Below the pieces are notes generated by a model. The model was not told the DNA's origin, made no database searches, and worked only from the letters and a program-made list of their open reading frames with translations. From Flavobacteriaceae bacterium (lineage in GTDB: Bacteria; Bacteroidota; Bacteroidia; Flavobacteriales; Flavobacteriaceae): DNA of 11,483 bases. Numbering within the stretch: position 1 is the stretch's first letter; the number at the start of each line of letters is the position of its first letter. Shown here in pieces: positions 1-6,721 of this stretch. The position numbers were made by a program, and so were the translations under genes. The stretch spans positions 1 through 11,483 of the forward strand of contig JAMPYA010000056.1 of the NCBI GenBank assembly GCA_023700885.1, in the 5' to 3' direction.

Positions 1-846
1 GCCAGAAGTCATGATGCAATGGTGGCTAAATATATTCCAAATGCTAAAAATCGGTTTGATTTTGGACTTGCATACAATGCCAACGCAGAATCGTTAGTGC
101 AAGAAATTTATGCTGTAAATCAATACAAAACTTTTCAATATGCTTGGTATCATGGTCAAATTAACAAATTAAACATTAGTTTATTATTGTTAAACAATGG
201 TATGGAGTATGTTGAATTAGGAAAACAAGAAATTGCTTACAGTCAAACTTTTGGTCCAAGATTAGCTTATAAAAACGGAAATTTAAGTTTAGACGCTGCT
301 ACCTATTTACAAGCAGGAAAGATTGCTCATAACAATGTTAGTTCTTCATACTTTACTGCAAATGTAAATTATAAATTAAATGATAATTTTAGTACAGTTG
401 CAGGTTTTGAATACCTTTCTGGAAAAGACATGAATGACACTAGCACCAAAATAAAATCATTTAATCCATTATATGGTACTAACCATAAATTTAACGGATG
501 GATGGATTATTTCTACGTTGGAAATCATGTTAATTCTGTTGGTTTAACCGATTTATATTTTACATTAAATTATCAAAAAGATAAATTTTCTGCAAACTTA
601 ACTCCTCACTTCTTTAATGCCGCAGGAAACATCTATAGTGAAACAACTAAACAAAGCAATAATTTAGGAACTGAAATTGATTTTAGTTTAGGTTATAAAG
701 TTTCAAACAACATCAACTTTAATGCTGGTTTTTCTAAAATGTTTGCGACCAATTCAATGGAAATTTTAAAAGGTGGTGACAAAGATGAAGCTAATACTTG
801 GAGTTGGATGATGGTAACATTTACTCCTAAATTTTTAAATAAATAA
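1..846 (+). CDS. Alginate-export-type outer-membrane porin, C-terminal part (5' end outside window)
   Basis: The reading frame is open from base 1 and ends at TAA 844-846, giving 281 visible residues; the true start lies upstream, so the first in-frame ATG at 19 is internal. The opening residues ARSHDAMVAKY resemble the R-S/T-H-D-x-x-V-x-K-Y segment that in alginate-export-family barrels sits well inside the protein, so roughly the last two thirds is probably present. The rest is a run of amphipathic beta-strands rich in Y, F, N and G, with the motif LYGTNHKFNGWMDYF (about residues 158-172 of the visible part), typical of this family, and a final strand ending in aromatic/hydrophobic residues (MMVTFTPKF). 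Location is inferred as outer membrane. The substrate is unknown: family members include alginate exporters, but many Bacteroidota members are simply called porins. The nrf genes downstream suggest a role in uptake of nitrite or a related solute, which is inference only. Confidence 0.8.
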   Translation, partial: ARSHDAMVAKYIPNAKNRFDFGLAYNANAESLVQEIYAVNQYKTFQYAWYHGQINKLNISLLLLNNGMEYVELGKQEIAYSQTFGPRLAYKNGNLSLDAATYLQAGKIAHNNVSSSYFTANVNYKLNDNFSTVAGFEYLSGKDMNDTSTKIKSFNPLYGTNHKFNGWMDYFYVGNHVNSVGLTDLYFTLNYQKDKFSANLTPHFFNAAGNIYSETTKQSNNLGTEIDFSLGYKVSNNINFNAGFSKMFATNSMEILKGGDKDEANTWSWMMVTFTPKFLNK

Positions 847-854
847 ATTGAAAA

Positions 855-896
855 TATCGCATCAATTTGTTTAAAGTTAATCAAATTGATGCGGTA
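855..896 (+). other. Long stem-loop between porin and nrfH
   Basis: Left arm 855-869 (TATCGCATCAATTTG) pairs with right arm 882-896 (CAAATTGATGCGGTA) over 15 bp, with one G-U wobble as RNA, around a 12-nt loop (870-881). It begins 8 nt after the porin stop. No U-tract follows on the plus strand, so it is not a textbook intrinsic terminator there; the minus strand does have a T-rich stretch after it, but no minus-strand gene ends nearby. Possible roles are an mRNA 3' end or stabiliser for the porin message, a partial attenuator in front of nrfH, or an operator dyad. The pairing is seen directly; the role is inferred. Confidence 0.6.
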
Positions 897-910
897 TTAA
901 CGCTCACAAT

Positions 911-934
911 ATGAAAAACATAACTCATCACTGA
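911..934 (+). other. Possible 7-codon leader ORF coupled to nrfH
   Basis: ATG at 911 opens a seven-residue ORF (MKNITHH) ending in TGA at 932-934, which shares one base with the nrfH ATG at 934-936 (TGATG). Such overlaps allow translational coupling, so ribosomes ending on the mini-ORF could restart on nrfH. There is no clear Shine-Dalgarno for either start. An ORF this short can arise by chance, so this is a weak call. Confidence 0.2.
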
Positions 935-1533
935 TGAAAAAATTATTCAAATTTTTAATTCCACCTCAAGAATGGCTTGTTCCGGGACTCATTTTAACAG
1001 GGGCAATTGTTGGATTAACTTTATATGCATTTATAGAATCAAAAGCGGTATCATATCTTTCTGATGATCCTAAAACTTGTGTAAATTGCCATGTAATGAC
1101 TCCACAATACGCTACTTGGAAAAATAGTTCACACCGAGAATGGGCAACTTGTAATGATTGCCATGTACCGCAAGATAATGTTATAAGAACCTATGCTTTT
1201 AAAGCACAAGATGGTTTTTATCATGCAAGCGCTTTCCTCACAAGAAGTGAACCAGAAGTTATCAGAATGAAAGAAGCAGGAATTGTTGTTGTGCAAGAAA
1301 ATTGTATCCGTTGCCATGAAAATCAGGTAACCGACGTTAGATTATCAGGATTAGTAGAAAATCATAAAGCACATCGCACTGAAAGAAAATGTTGGGAATG
1401 TCATCAAGAAGTTCCACACGGAAAAGCAAACAGTTTATCAACTACAAAATACTACGGAAAAGTTCCTATGGAACATCAAAATACTTTACCAGATTGGTTA
1501 GCAAAAATTACAACTAATAACGATAATAAATAA
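934..1533 (+). CDS. nrfH: Cytochrome c nitrite reductase small subunit NrfH, tetraheme quinol dehydrogenase
   Basis: This 199-residue protein has an N-terminal membrane anchor (about residues 15-34) followed by a periplasmic part with four CxxCH heme sites: C49-C52-H53, C73-C76-H77, C124-C127-H128 and C153-C156-H157. The first is CVNCHVM; in NrfH of the NapC/NrfH family a Met two residues after the heme His ligates heme 1, and Met55 fits. NrfH takes electrons from menaquinol and passes them to NrfA in a membrane-bound complex. Length and heme count match NrfH rather than the longer NapC/TorC proteins, and nrfA follows after only 4 nt. The start is ATG 934, which leaves the charged MKKLFK before the anchor; its first base is the last base of a short upstream ORF's stop codon. 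All heme motifs are intact, so it should be functional. Confidence 0.96.
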   Translation: MKKLFKFLIPPQEWLVPGLILTGAIVGLTLYAFIESKAVSYLSDDPKTCVNCHVMTPQYATWKNSSHREWATCNDCHVPQDNVIRTYAFKAQDGFYHASAFLTRSEPEVIRMKEAGIVVVQENCIRCHENQVTDVRLSGLVENHKAHRTERKCWECHQEVPHGKANSLSTTKYYGKVPMEHQNTLPDWLAKITTNNDNK

Positions 1534-1537
1534 CAAC

Positions 1538-3034
1538 ATGACTAAAAATAGAAAACCTTGGATGAATTGGATGCTTTTTACAGCATCGTTGGTGCTAGTT
1601 TTTGTACTTGGCATCGTAATCTCTTCAATTGTTGAGCGTAAAACGGAAGCTAAATATGCATACACTCCTCAAGTACAAATTGATGAATTTGAACCACAAA
1701 ATGAAGTATGGGGACAAAATTTCCCTAGAGAATTTGAATCCTATTACAACACTGCAGATTCTACTTTCAAATCAAAATATAATGGCAATGCCATGATAGA
1801 CATGTTAGAAAAAAATCCACGTCTAGTAGTTTTATTTGCAGGATATGGATTTTCTAAAGATTACAATCAAGGACGTGGTCACTTTTACGCTATTGAAGAC
1901 ACCCGAAATACTTTAAGAACTGGCGCGCCTACCAGCTCGGAAGATGGACCAATGCCATCAACATGTTGGACTTGTAAATCTCCTGATGTTCCTCGTTTAA
2001 TGAACGAAATTGGAGTTGATAATTACTACAAAGGAAAATGGTCATCTAAAGGTGCAGAGATTGTAAACCCAATTGGTTGTGCAGATTGTCATGATGCTAA
2101 AACCATGAACCTTAAAATTACTAGACCCGCTTTAGTTGAAGCTTACCAACGCCTAGGAAAAGATATCAAAAAAGCTACTCATAATGAAATGAGATCGCTA
2201 GTTTGCGCTCAGTGTCACGTTGAATATTATTTTAACGATAAATTACCTGGAAAAGATGGTATTAAATACCTAACATTCCCGTGGGATAATGGTTATGCAG
2301 CTGAAGACATGGAAAAATACTATGACAATATGCAATTCTCAGATTGGACACATGCCATAAGTAAAGCTCCAATGATTAAAGCACAACATCCAGATTTTGA
2401 AGTATTTAAAACTGGTATTCACTCAGAAAGAGGCGTTTCTTGTGCCGATTGTCATATGCCTTACAAAACAGAAGGTGGTCAGAAATTTACCAATCACCAT
2501 ATTATGTCGCCCTTACAAAATCCTGCTAATTCTTGCCAAGTTTGTCATAAAGCTGAAACTGATAAATTAATAAAAAACGTATATGACCGTCAAGATAAAA
2601 TTCTTGAAAATCAAAATAAATTAGAAGAATTATTGGTAAGAGCACACTATGAGGCAAAACAATGTTGGGATTTAGGTGCTACAGATGCTGAAATGAATGC
2701 AATTCTACAAGATATTAGAAAAGGTCAATGGAGATGGGATTATGCTGCTGCAGGTCATGGTAACTCTTTCCACGCTCCTGTAGAAACTGGAAGAGTAATT
2801 AGTCAAGGCATCATGTTTGCTCAAGAAGCACGTATTAAATTAGCTAAATTATTAATGACTAAAGGGTTTAAAGGAGATGTTCCTTATCCTAATATCAAAA
2901 CAAAGGCTGACGCTCAAAAATTAATTGGACTAGATATTCCAGCTGAAAAAGCAGCAAAAGAAAAATTCAAAAAAGATTTATTGCCAAAATGGGATGCCGA
3001 GGCAAAAGGAAGACAAAGTAAAAACAAAAAATAA
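1538..3034 (+). CDS. nrfA: Ammonia-forming cytochrome c nitrite reductase, catalytic subunit NrfA
   Basis: NrfA reduces nitrite to ammonium with six electrons in the periplasm. The 498-residue protein carries the diagnostic active-site heme motif CxxCK (C143-C146-K147) and four CxxCH sites (C181-C184-H185, C223-C226-H227, C302-C305-H306, C333-C336-H337), the normal five hemes. By alignment from memory with E. coli and Wolinella NrfA, catalytic Arg127 (LRTGAP, 20 residues before the heme lysine as in both), Tyr230 (CAQCHVEYYF) and His284 (KAQHPDFE) are present, as are calcium-site residues Glu229, Lys281 and Gln283. The C-terminal helical part (about 345-445, with QWRWD at 397-401) matches the dimer-forming helices. 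A hydrophobic segment at about 11-31 is followed by SSIVERKTEA without a good signal-peptidase site, so it may stay membrane-anchored. It lies 4 nt after nrfH and before heme-lyase genes. Confidence 0.98.
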   Translation: MTKNRKPWMNWMLFTASLVLVFVLGIVISSIVERKTEAKYAYTPQVQIDEFEPQNEVWGQNFPREFESYYNTADSTFKSKYNGNAMIDMLEKNPRLVVLFAGYGFSKDYNQGRGHFYAIEDTRNTLRTGAPTSSEDGPMPSTCWTCKSPDVPRLMNEIGVDNYYKGKWSSKGAEIVNPIGCADCHDAKTMNLKITRPALVEAYQRLGKDIKKATHNEMRSLVCAQCHVEYYFNDKLPGKDGIKYLTFPWDNGYAAEDMEKYYDNMQFSDWTHAISKAPMIKAQHPDFEVFKTGIHSERGVSCADCHMPYKTEGGQKFTNHHIMSPLQNPANSCQVCHKAETDKLIKNVYDRQDKILENQNKLEELLVRAHYEAKQCWDLGATDAEMNAILQDIRKGQWRWDYAAAGHGNSFHAPVETGRVISQGIMFAQEARIKLAKLLMTKGFKGDVPYPNIKTKADAQKLIGLDIPAEKAAKEKFKKDLLPKWDAEAKGRQSKNKK

Positions 3035-3061
3035 TTTGATTTTTTTAATTTCATCTATATT

Positions 3062-4321
3062 ATGAGTAATCATAAATTTCAACATAACCTTTGGGATTTT
3101 CCTTGGGGTTATGTTGAATCTTTTTTAATCTATAGCGGTTTATTAATTACCGGATTTATGATGGAAATTTTTTTTCCTTTAAAAACAAACACCGGAATTA
3201 TTTTTCCATATAATCTTTTCATCTTAGCCGGACTTTTTTTACTAATTATAATTCTGCAACTTTTTTTAAAAAAGCAAGCTTTTGTTAAATGGCTTGGAAG
3301 CGTTCATGCTGCTATCATTTCAATTGTGTTTATCACTTTTATGGTAATGATAATGGGAATTATTCCTCAAATTAAAACAGATTCTGAATTTATCCAACTA
3401 CTTGGTTTAAATTCAATTACTTCTCATTGGGCATTTTTACTTATTCTATTTGTTTTCTTAATCTCTTTAGGGCTGATTACTTTTAAACGAATATTAAATT
3501 TTAAACTTAACAATATTGCTTTTATTTTGAATCATTTGGGTCTTTTTATAGCGCTTTCTGCCGGCATTTTAGGTGCTGGAGACACACAAAGACTAAATAT
3601 AGAATTAGAAGAAGGAAATCCAAACTGGAAAGCTTATAACAACAAAACAAAAGAATATGTTGAACTAGATTTTGCCATTTATTTAAAAGATTTCATCGTA
3701 GAAGAGTTTCACCCAAAATTAGCTTTTGTTGAAAATTCAACCGGAAAAATTATTCATAATGATGGTAAAAACCTGTATCTAATAAATCAAGATGAGCATT
3801 ATATTTTTAATGAATTTGAAATTGATATCACAAAATATTTAGCTAGTTCTGGCAGAATTGGAGATGCTTATCATTTTGTTAATGACATTGGAGCACCACC
3901 AGCTGCACAATTATCAATTAAAAATGTTAAATCAAGTAAAACCATAAACGGATGGATTTCTAGCGGCAGTTTTTTATATCAATATGAAGCCTTAAAAATT
4001 GATGAAAACTTATCGGTGGTTATGACTATTCCTGAGGTTAAAAAATTCACTTCAGAAGTTTCAATCCTTCAAAAAAATGGAGAAAGAATCGAAACTACTA
4101 TTGAAGTAAATAAACCTTTTGATTTTGATGGATGGAAAATTTATCAGTTAAGTTATAATGAAAAAATGGGAAAATGGTCTAACACCAGCGTTTTAGAACT
4201 AGTAAAAGACCCATGGCTGCCTTATGTTTATTTCGGAATTTTTATGATGATAGCCGGGGCTATTAATATGTTTTGGGTAGGAAATAAATTTAAAAAAGAA
4301 AACAAATATGACGTGGATTAA
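3062..4321 (+). CDS. ccsB: ResB/CcsB-like cytochrome c biogenesis protein (System II heme lyase subunit)
   Basis: The 419-residue membrane protein has hydrophobic segments at about 15-38, 48-69, 82-102, 121-140 and 152-172, a large periplasmic domain (about 173-385), and a final segment at about 386-406. The end of that domain, FDGWKIYQLSYNEKMGKWS followed by VLELVKDPW and the last segment, is the characteristic ResB C-terminal pattern. His82 and His158 lie at or in membrane segments and are candidate heme contacts. CcsB works with CcsA to export heme and attach it to CxxCH-type sites of apocytochromes. It starts 27 nt after nrfA and overlaps ccsA by 14 nt, so it belongs to the nrf unit. In Wolinella NrfI the two parts are one polypeptide; here they are separate. 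The ResB family is divergent, so exact domain limits are approximate. Confidence 0.88.
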   Translation: MSNHKFQHNLWDFPWGYVESFLIYSGLLITGFMMEIFFPLKTNTGIIFPYNLFILAGLFLLIIILQLFLKKQAFVKWLGSVHAAIISIVFITFMVMIMGIIPQIKTDSEFIQLLGLNSITSHWAFLLILFVFLISLGLITFKRILNFKLNNIAFILNHLGLFIALSAGILGAGDTQRLNIELEEGNPNWKAYNNKTKEYVELDFAIYLKDFIVEEFHPKLAFVENSTGKIIHNDGKNLYLINQDEHYIFNEFEIDITKYLASSGRIGDAYHFVNDIGAPPAAQLSIKNVKSSKTINGWISSGSFLYQYEALKIDENLSVVMTIPEVKKFTSEVSILQKNGERIETTIEVNKPFDFDGWKIYQLSYNEKMGKWSNTSVLELVKDPWLPYVYFGIFMMIAGAINMFWVGNKFKKENKYDVD

Positions 4322-5111
4322 TTTTGAAAGCTATTATTTAGCGATAGTATTTTGTTGGATTTTAAGTTTATTGTTTTTAGGGTTATCTTATAAAAAGAAA
4401 AAACTTTTCAAATACTGTTTATTATTCATAATTATCGGTACAGCAACACTAATTTGGTTTGATGTAGCATTATGGATAGAACTACACAGGCCTCCTTTGA
4501 GAACTTTAGGAGAAACACGATTATGGTACGCAACGTTTTTACCTATTATCGGATTGTTAGTTTATATAAGATGGAAATATAAGTGGTTTTTAGCCTATTG
4601 TTTAGCAATGGGAATTTTATTTTTAACCATTAATTATTTAAATCCGGAAACCTACTCTAAAACATTGATGCCTGCATTACAAAGTCCTTGGTTTATACCA
4701 CATGTGTTGGTTTACTTATTTGCTTATGCCCTTTTGGCTGCTTCAAGTTTTGTTGCCATCAAAAGTTTATACAGCTTTTATAAGAATACTTTTTCTGAAA
4801 ATGATTTAAAATTAGCAGATAATTTAGTCTATATCGGATTTGCATTTTTAACCTTGGGATTACTTTTTGGAGCACTTTGGGCCAAAGAAGCTTGGGGAAA
4901 TTATTGGACTTGGGATCCTAAAGAAATTTGGGCTTTTCTAACTTGGATGATGTATTTATTATACATTCATTATAGGTATTTTCATACAACAAATTCTAAG
5001 GAAGCATTACTAATATTAACCTTTGCATTTATAATACTATTAATCTGCTGGTTTGGTGTTAATTACCTTCCGGTTGCTAACACTAGTGTACACACCTATA
5101 CACAATCATAA
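4308..5111 (+). CDS. ccsA: Cytochrome c biogenesis protein CcsA (heme-handling, WWD domain)
   Basis: This 267-residue polytopic protein has about eight membrane segments and the signature WWD motif of heme-handling proteins, WGNYWTWDPKE at 196-206. Conserved periplasmic histidines that flank the WWD domain in CcsA are found as His132 (SPWFIPHV) and His262 (SVHTY near the C-terminus), and His60 (ELHRPPL) matches another conserved position. CcsA presents heme at the outer face of the cytoplasmic membrane for ligation to cytochrome c with its partner CcsB. Its ATG lies inside the end of ccsB (14-nt overlap, different frame), indicating translational coupling and likely equal amounts. Its place behind nrfHA suggests it matures NrfA and NrfH; service to other cytochromes cannot be excluded. 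Confidence 0.95.
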   Translation: MTWINFESYYLAIVFCWILSLLFLGLSYKKKKLFKYCLLFIIIGTATLIWFDVALWIELHRPPLRTLGETRLWYATFLPIIGLLVYIRWKYKWFLAYCLAMGILFLTINYLNPETYSKTLMPALQSPWFIPHVLVYLFAYALLAASSFVAIKSLYSFYKNTFSENDLKLADNLVYIGFAFLTLGLLFGALWAKEAWGNYWTWDPKEIWAFLTWMMYLLYIHYRYFHTTNSKEALLILTFAFIILLICWFGVNYLPVANTSVHTYTQS

Positions 5112-5163
5112 AATATTTTTATTAACTGATTTTTTCATTGTTTAAATAGTTTCTATAAACTTA

Positions 5164-5192
5164 TTTGAACAATGTTTTTTTTTGTATTTTCG
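5164..5192 (+). promoter_or_regulatory. Bacteroidota-type promoter for the small YgjV-like gene
   Basis: TTTG at 5164-5167, a 17-nt spacer, then TATTTTCG at 5185-5192, which matches the TAnnTTTG -7 consensus at all but one specified position. Transcription would start near 5199, about 19 nt before ATG 5218. This also argues that the gene is transcribed separately from the nrf block. Confidence 0.55.
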
Positions 5193-5217
5193 CGCTCCTT
5201 TAAATATATATTATATA

Positions 5218-5448
5218 ATGTTTGATATTTCTATTACTGAATTAGTAGGTTATTTAGCCTCAGCTGTTTTAATGATTTCCTTTATGATGAAAAATCTTAA
5301 TACATTGAGAATTATCAATTCTTTTGGAGCTTTATTATTTGTATTATATGGTTTTATGTTAGAAACCTCATGGCCAATTATCATTACCAATTCTTTTATT
5401 TTTGGTGTAAATCTTTATTATTTAAGAAAACATTATATAAACATTTGA
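5218..5448 (+). CDS. Small inner-membrane protein, YgjV-like
   Basis: From ATG 5218 the protein is 76 residues. A TTG at 5182 would add 12 residues but lies inside the promoter match, so ATG 5218 is chosen. Three closely packed hydrophobic stretches (about residues 6-24, 30-48 and 51-68) separated by KNLNTLRIINSFGALLFV and ending in a basic tail (LRKHYINI) resemble the repeat unit of YgjV-type proteins: G-Y-L-A-S, S-F-M-M-K, L-R-I-I-N, LLFVLYGF, then P-I-I-I-T-N. The pattern also recalls the short two-to-three-helix, SWEET-like transporter half-units, but that is weaker. Function is unknown. It is flanked by the nrf block and ftsE but probably functionally separate from both. Confidence 0.7.
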   Translation: MFDISITELVGYLASAVLMISFMMKNLNTLRIINSFGALLFVLYGFMLETSWPIIITNSFIFGVNLYYLRKHYINI

Positions 5449-5567
5449 TTTTCTATCTTGTATAGATAATTTCTAACACATTAATAAATATTATGGTTTC
5501 TGTTACCTATTATTTATTAAAGAACATTAAACACAGATCGAAGATTGTAATTAATGATTAAAACAAT

Positions 5568-5585
5568 GAATTATTTAAATAATTC
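5568..5585. terminator. 18-bp perfect palindrome, possible weak terminator
   Basis: GAATTATTTAAATAATTC reads the same on both strands; as RNA it could form a 7-bp stem with a 4-nt loop. On the plus strand it is followed by TGTTTTATTTATTT, a T-rich run, so it could end transcription of the small gene about 120 nt upstream. The stem is almost all A-U and so weak; a protein-binding dyad or chance in AT-rich DNA are alternatives. Confidence 0.3.
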
Positions 5586-5760
5586 TGTTTTATTTATTTG
5601 ATGGATTTATTTTTATATAATTAAAACAACTTTAATGTTTTAAAATTGAAAAAGATTTAGGCTTAAACTACCTATTTTGCACTTCCCAATAAATTGTAAA
5701 TACAAATAATCTCAAATGGAATATTTTCAGATGTGAGCTACTGAGGCAACTCCTTTAATA

Positions 5761-5804
5761 AAGGTAAAAAATTATAATTATAGATTGGCATTAAGGTAAA
5801 AAAT
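5761..5804. repeat. Two copies of a 12-bp direct repeat
   Basis: AAGGTAAAAAAT occurs at 5761-5772 and again at 5793-5804, start to start 32 bp, just beyond the 3' end of ftsE. On the minus strand each copy reads ATTTTTTACCTT. The repeat is exact; in AT-rich DNA a short A-run repeat may be chance. Confidence 0.4.
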
Positions 5805-5808
5805 ATCG

Positions 5809-6492
5809 CTAAACCGATTTCTGAACCACTTCAAAAATTTCACCATTATCACATTTGAGTGTTTGGTGGTTAAATTTTAAGATAACCGAATAATCATGCG
5901 TAGCCATCAAAATAGTTTTTCCGCTTTGGTGTATTTCTTCTAAAACTTTCATGACTTCTACAGATGTACTCGGGTCTAAATTTCCTGTTGGCTCATCAGC
6001 TAAAATTAACTCAGGATCATTTAACAAAGCTCTTGCAATAGCAACACGTTGTTGTTCGCCTCCAGAGAGTTGATGTGGCATTTTGTAACCTTGTGTTTTC
6101 ATGCCAACTTTATCTAACACTTCATTTATTTTATTTTCGATACTATAAGCATCCTTCCACCCTGTTGCCTTTAAAACAAACTCTAGATTTTTGTTAACAG
6201 AACGATCATCTAATAATTTAAAATCTTGAAAAACAATTCCTATTTTTCTTCTTAAATAAGGAATCTCATTTACCTTTAAATTCTTCAAATCAAAACCAAC
6301 GATGGTTCCTTCACCTTTTTCAAGTGGTAAATCACCATATAATGTCTTCATTAAACTACTTTTCCCACTTCCGGTTTTACCTATTAAATAATAAAACTCA
6401 CCTGGTTTAATCGTTAAATTAACATTAGATAATATTAAATGCTCGCCCTGAAAAACCGATGCATTTTGCAATTGAACAACTGATGATTCCAT
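5809..6492 (-). CDS. ftsE: Cell-division ABC-type ATPase FtsE
   Basis: This 227-residue ABC ATPase has every expected motif: Walker A GKTGSGKSS (38-46), Q-loop Gln89 (VFQDFKLL), signature LSGGEQQ (142-148), Walker B LILADE (162-167), D-loop NLD (171-173) and H-loop His199 (MATHD). The text GDLPLEKGEG, PYLRRKIGIVFQDFKLLDDRSV and PTGNLDP fits FtsE more than importer or LolD ATPases, and length matches FtsE. With the membrane protein FtsX it controls peptidoglycan hydrolases during division; ATP binding occurs in the cytoplasm. No ftsX lies next to it here, so the partner must be elsewhere. It is divergent from the TPR gene, 229 bp away, and stands alone on its strand. A LolD-type lipoprotein-release ATPase is the main alternative. 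Confidence 0.85.
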   Translation of the reverse strand: MESSVVQLQNASVFQGEHLILSNVNLTIKPGEFYYLIGKTGSGKSSLMKTLYGDLPLEKGEGTIVGFDLKNLKVNEIPYLRRKIGIVFQDFKLLDDRSVNKNLEFVLKATGWKDAYSIENKINEVLDKVGMKTQGYKMPHQLSGGEQQRVAIARALLNDPELILADEPTGNLDPSTSVEVMKVLEEIHQSGKTILMATHDYSVILKFNHQTLKCDNGEIFEVVQKSV

Positions 6493-6531
6493 ATATTTTA
6501 ATTCTGATTATTTCAATACTGATAAAGGGTT

Positions 6532-6539
6532 GAAATATA
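6532..6539 (-). promoter_or_regulatory. Possible -7 box for ftsE
   Basis: The minus strand reads TATATTTC here, one mismatch from TAnnTTTG, about 40 nt before the ftsE start at 6492. No good TTG occurs 17-19 nt upstream, so the call is weak. Confidence 0.25.
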
Positions 6540-6670
6540 CAACTTTTTAAAATTCTTAAGAACGTTAAATTTTTGTTATCTTTTATTATCAACTAAGCAA
6601 ATTTACCCAATTGTTAAGATTTTTGTTCATAAGTTACCAATTTATTGATGTAATATTTATATTTCTAAAC

Positions 6671-6700
6671 GTTATCAATAAGGAGTAATCATTAAATTTG
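6671..6700 (+). promoter_or_regulatory. Bacteroidota-type promoter for the TPR/barrel operon
   Basis: TAAATTTG at 6693-6700 matches the TAnnTTTG consensus exactly; a -33-like GTTA lies at 6671-6674 with an 18-nt spacer (one base off TTG). Transcription would start near 6707, about 15 nt before ATG 6722. A possible TTG start at 6698 overlaps this -7 box and would therefore be untranscribed. Confidence 0.5.
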
Positions 6701-6721
6701 TTCATCTCACATTCTAAAAAT

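Larger units (their letters stand above)
5449..5808. other. Intergenic region without a convincing gene
   Basis: These 360 bp lie between the stops of the convergent YgjV-like and ftsE genes. No frame on either strand carries a plausible coding region and no tRNA-like fold is seen. It holds a small hairpin just after the upstream gene (TCTAT 5452-5456 with ATAGA 5462-5466), the palindrome at 5568-5585, a TATTTTGCAC stretch (5673-5682) that partly resembles a -7 box but lacks a -33 partner at normal spacing, a less AT-rich patch (about 5705-5765) with the small hairpin CCTTTAATAAAGG (5753-5765), and a 12-bp direct repeat. A small RNA is possible but unproven. Confidence 0.5.

Noticed and set aside
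862..869. TCAATTTG as a -7 promoter box for nrfH
   Set aside because: It lacks the A at position 2, the nearest TTG (848-850) is only 11 nt away instead of 17-19, and it lies within the hairpin arm.
693..884. Antisense ORF across the porin 3' end
   Set aside because: It is explained by the opposite strand of the porin and the hairpin; no domain, start signal or neighbour supports it.
880..890. ATCAAATTGAT as a possible FNR/CRP-type operator before nrfH
   Set aside because: The FNR half-sites are in the wrong order (TTGAT-N4-ATCAA is expected) and the spacing is 1 nt; the sequence is better explained as part of the right arm of the hairpin.
1129..1317. Antisense ORF inside nrfH with several cysteines
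   Set aside because: It lies wholly opposite heme-binding nrfH sequence and shows no motif of its own.
5140..5160. Imperfect hairpin GTTTAAATAG/CTATAAAC after ccsA as a terminator
   Set aside because: The stem has a 2-nt bulge and is all weak pairs, with no continuous T-run directly after it; the long T-run at 5174-5183 lies beyond it, within the next promoter's spacer.
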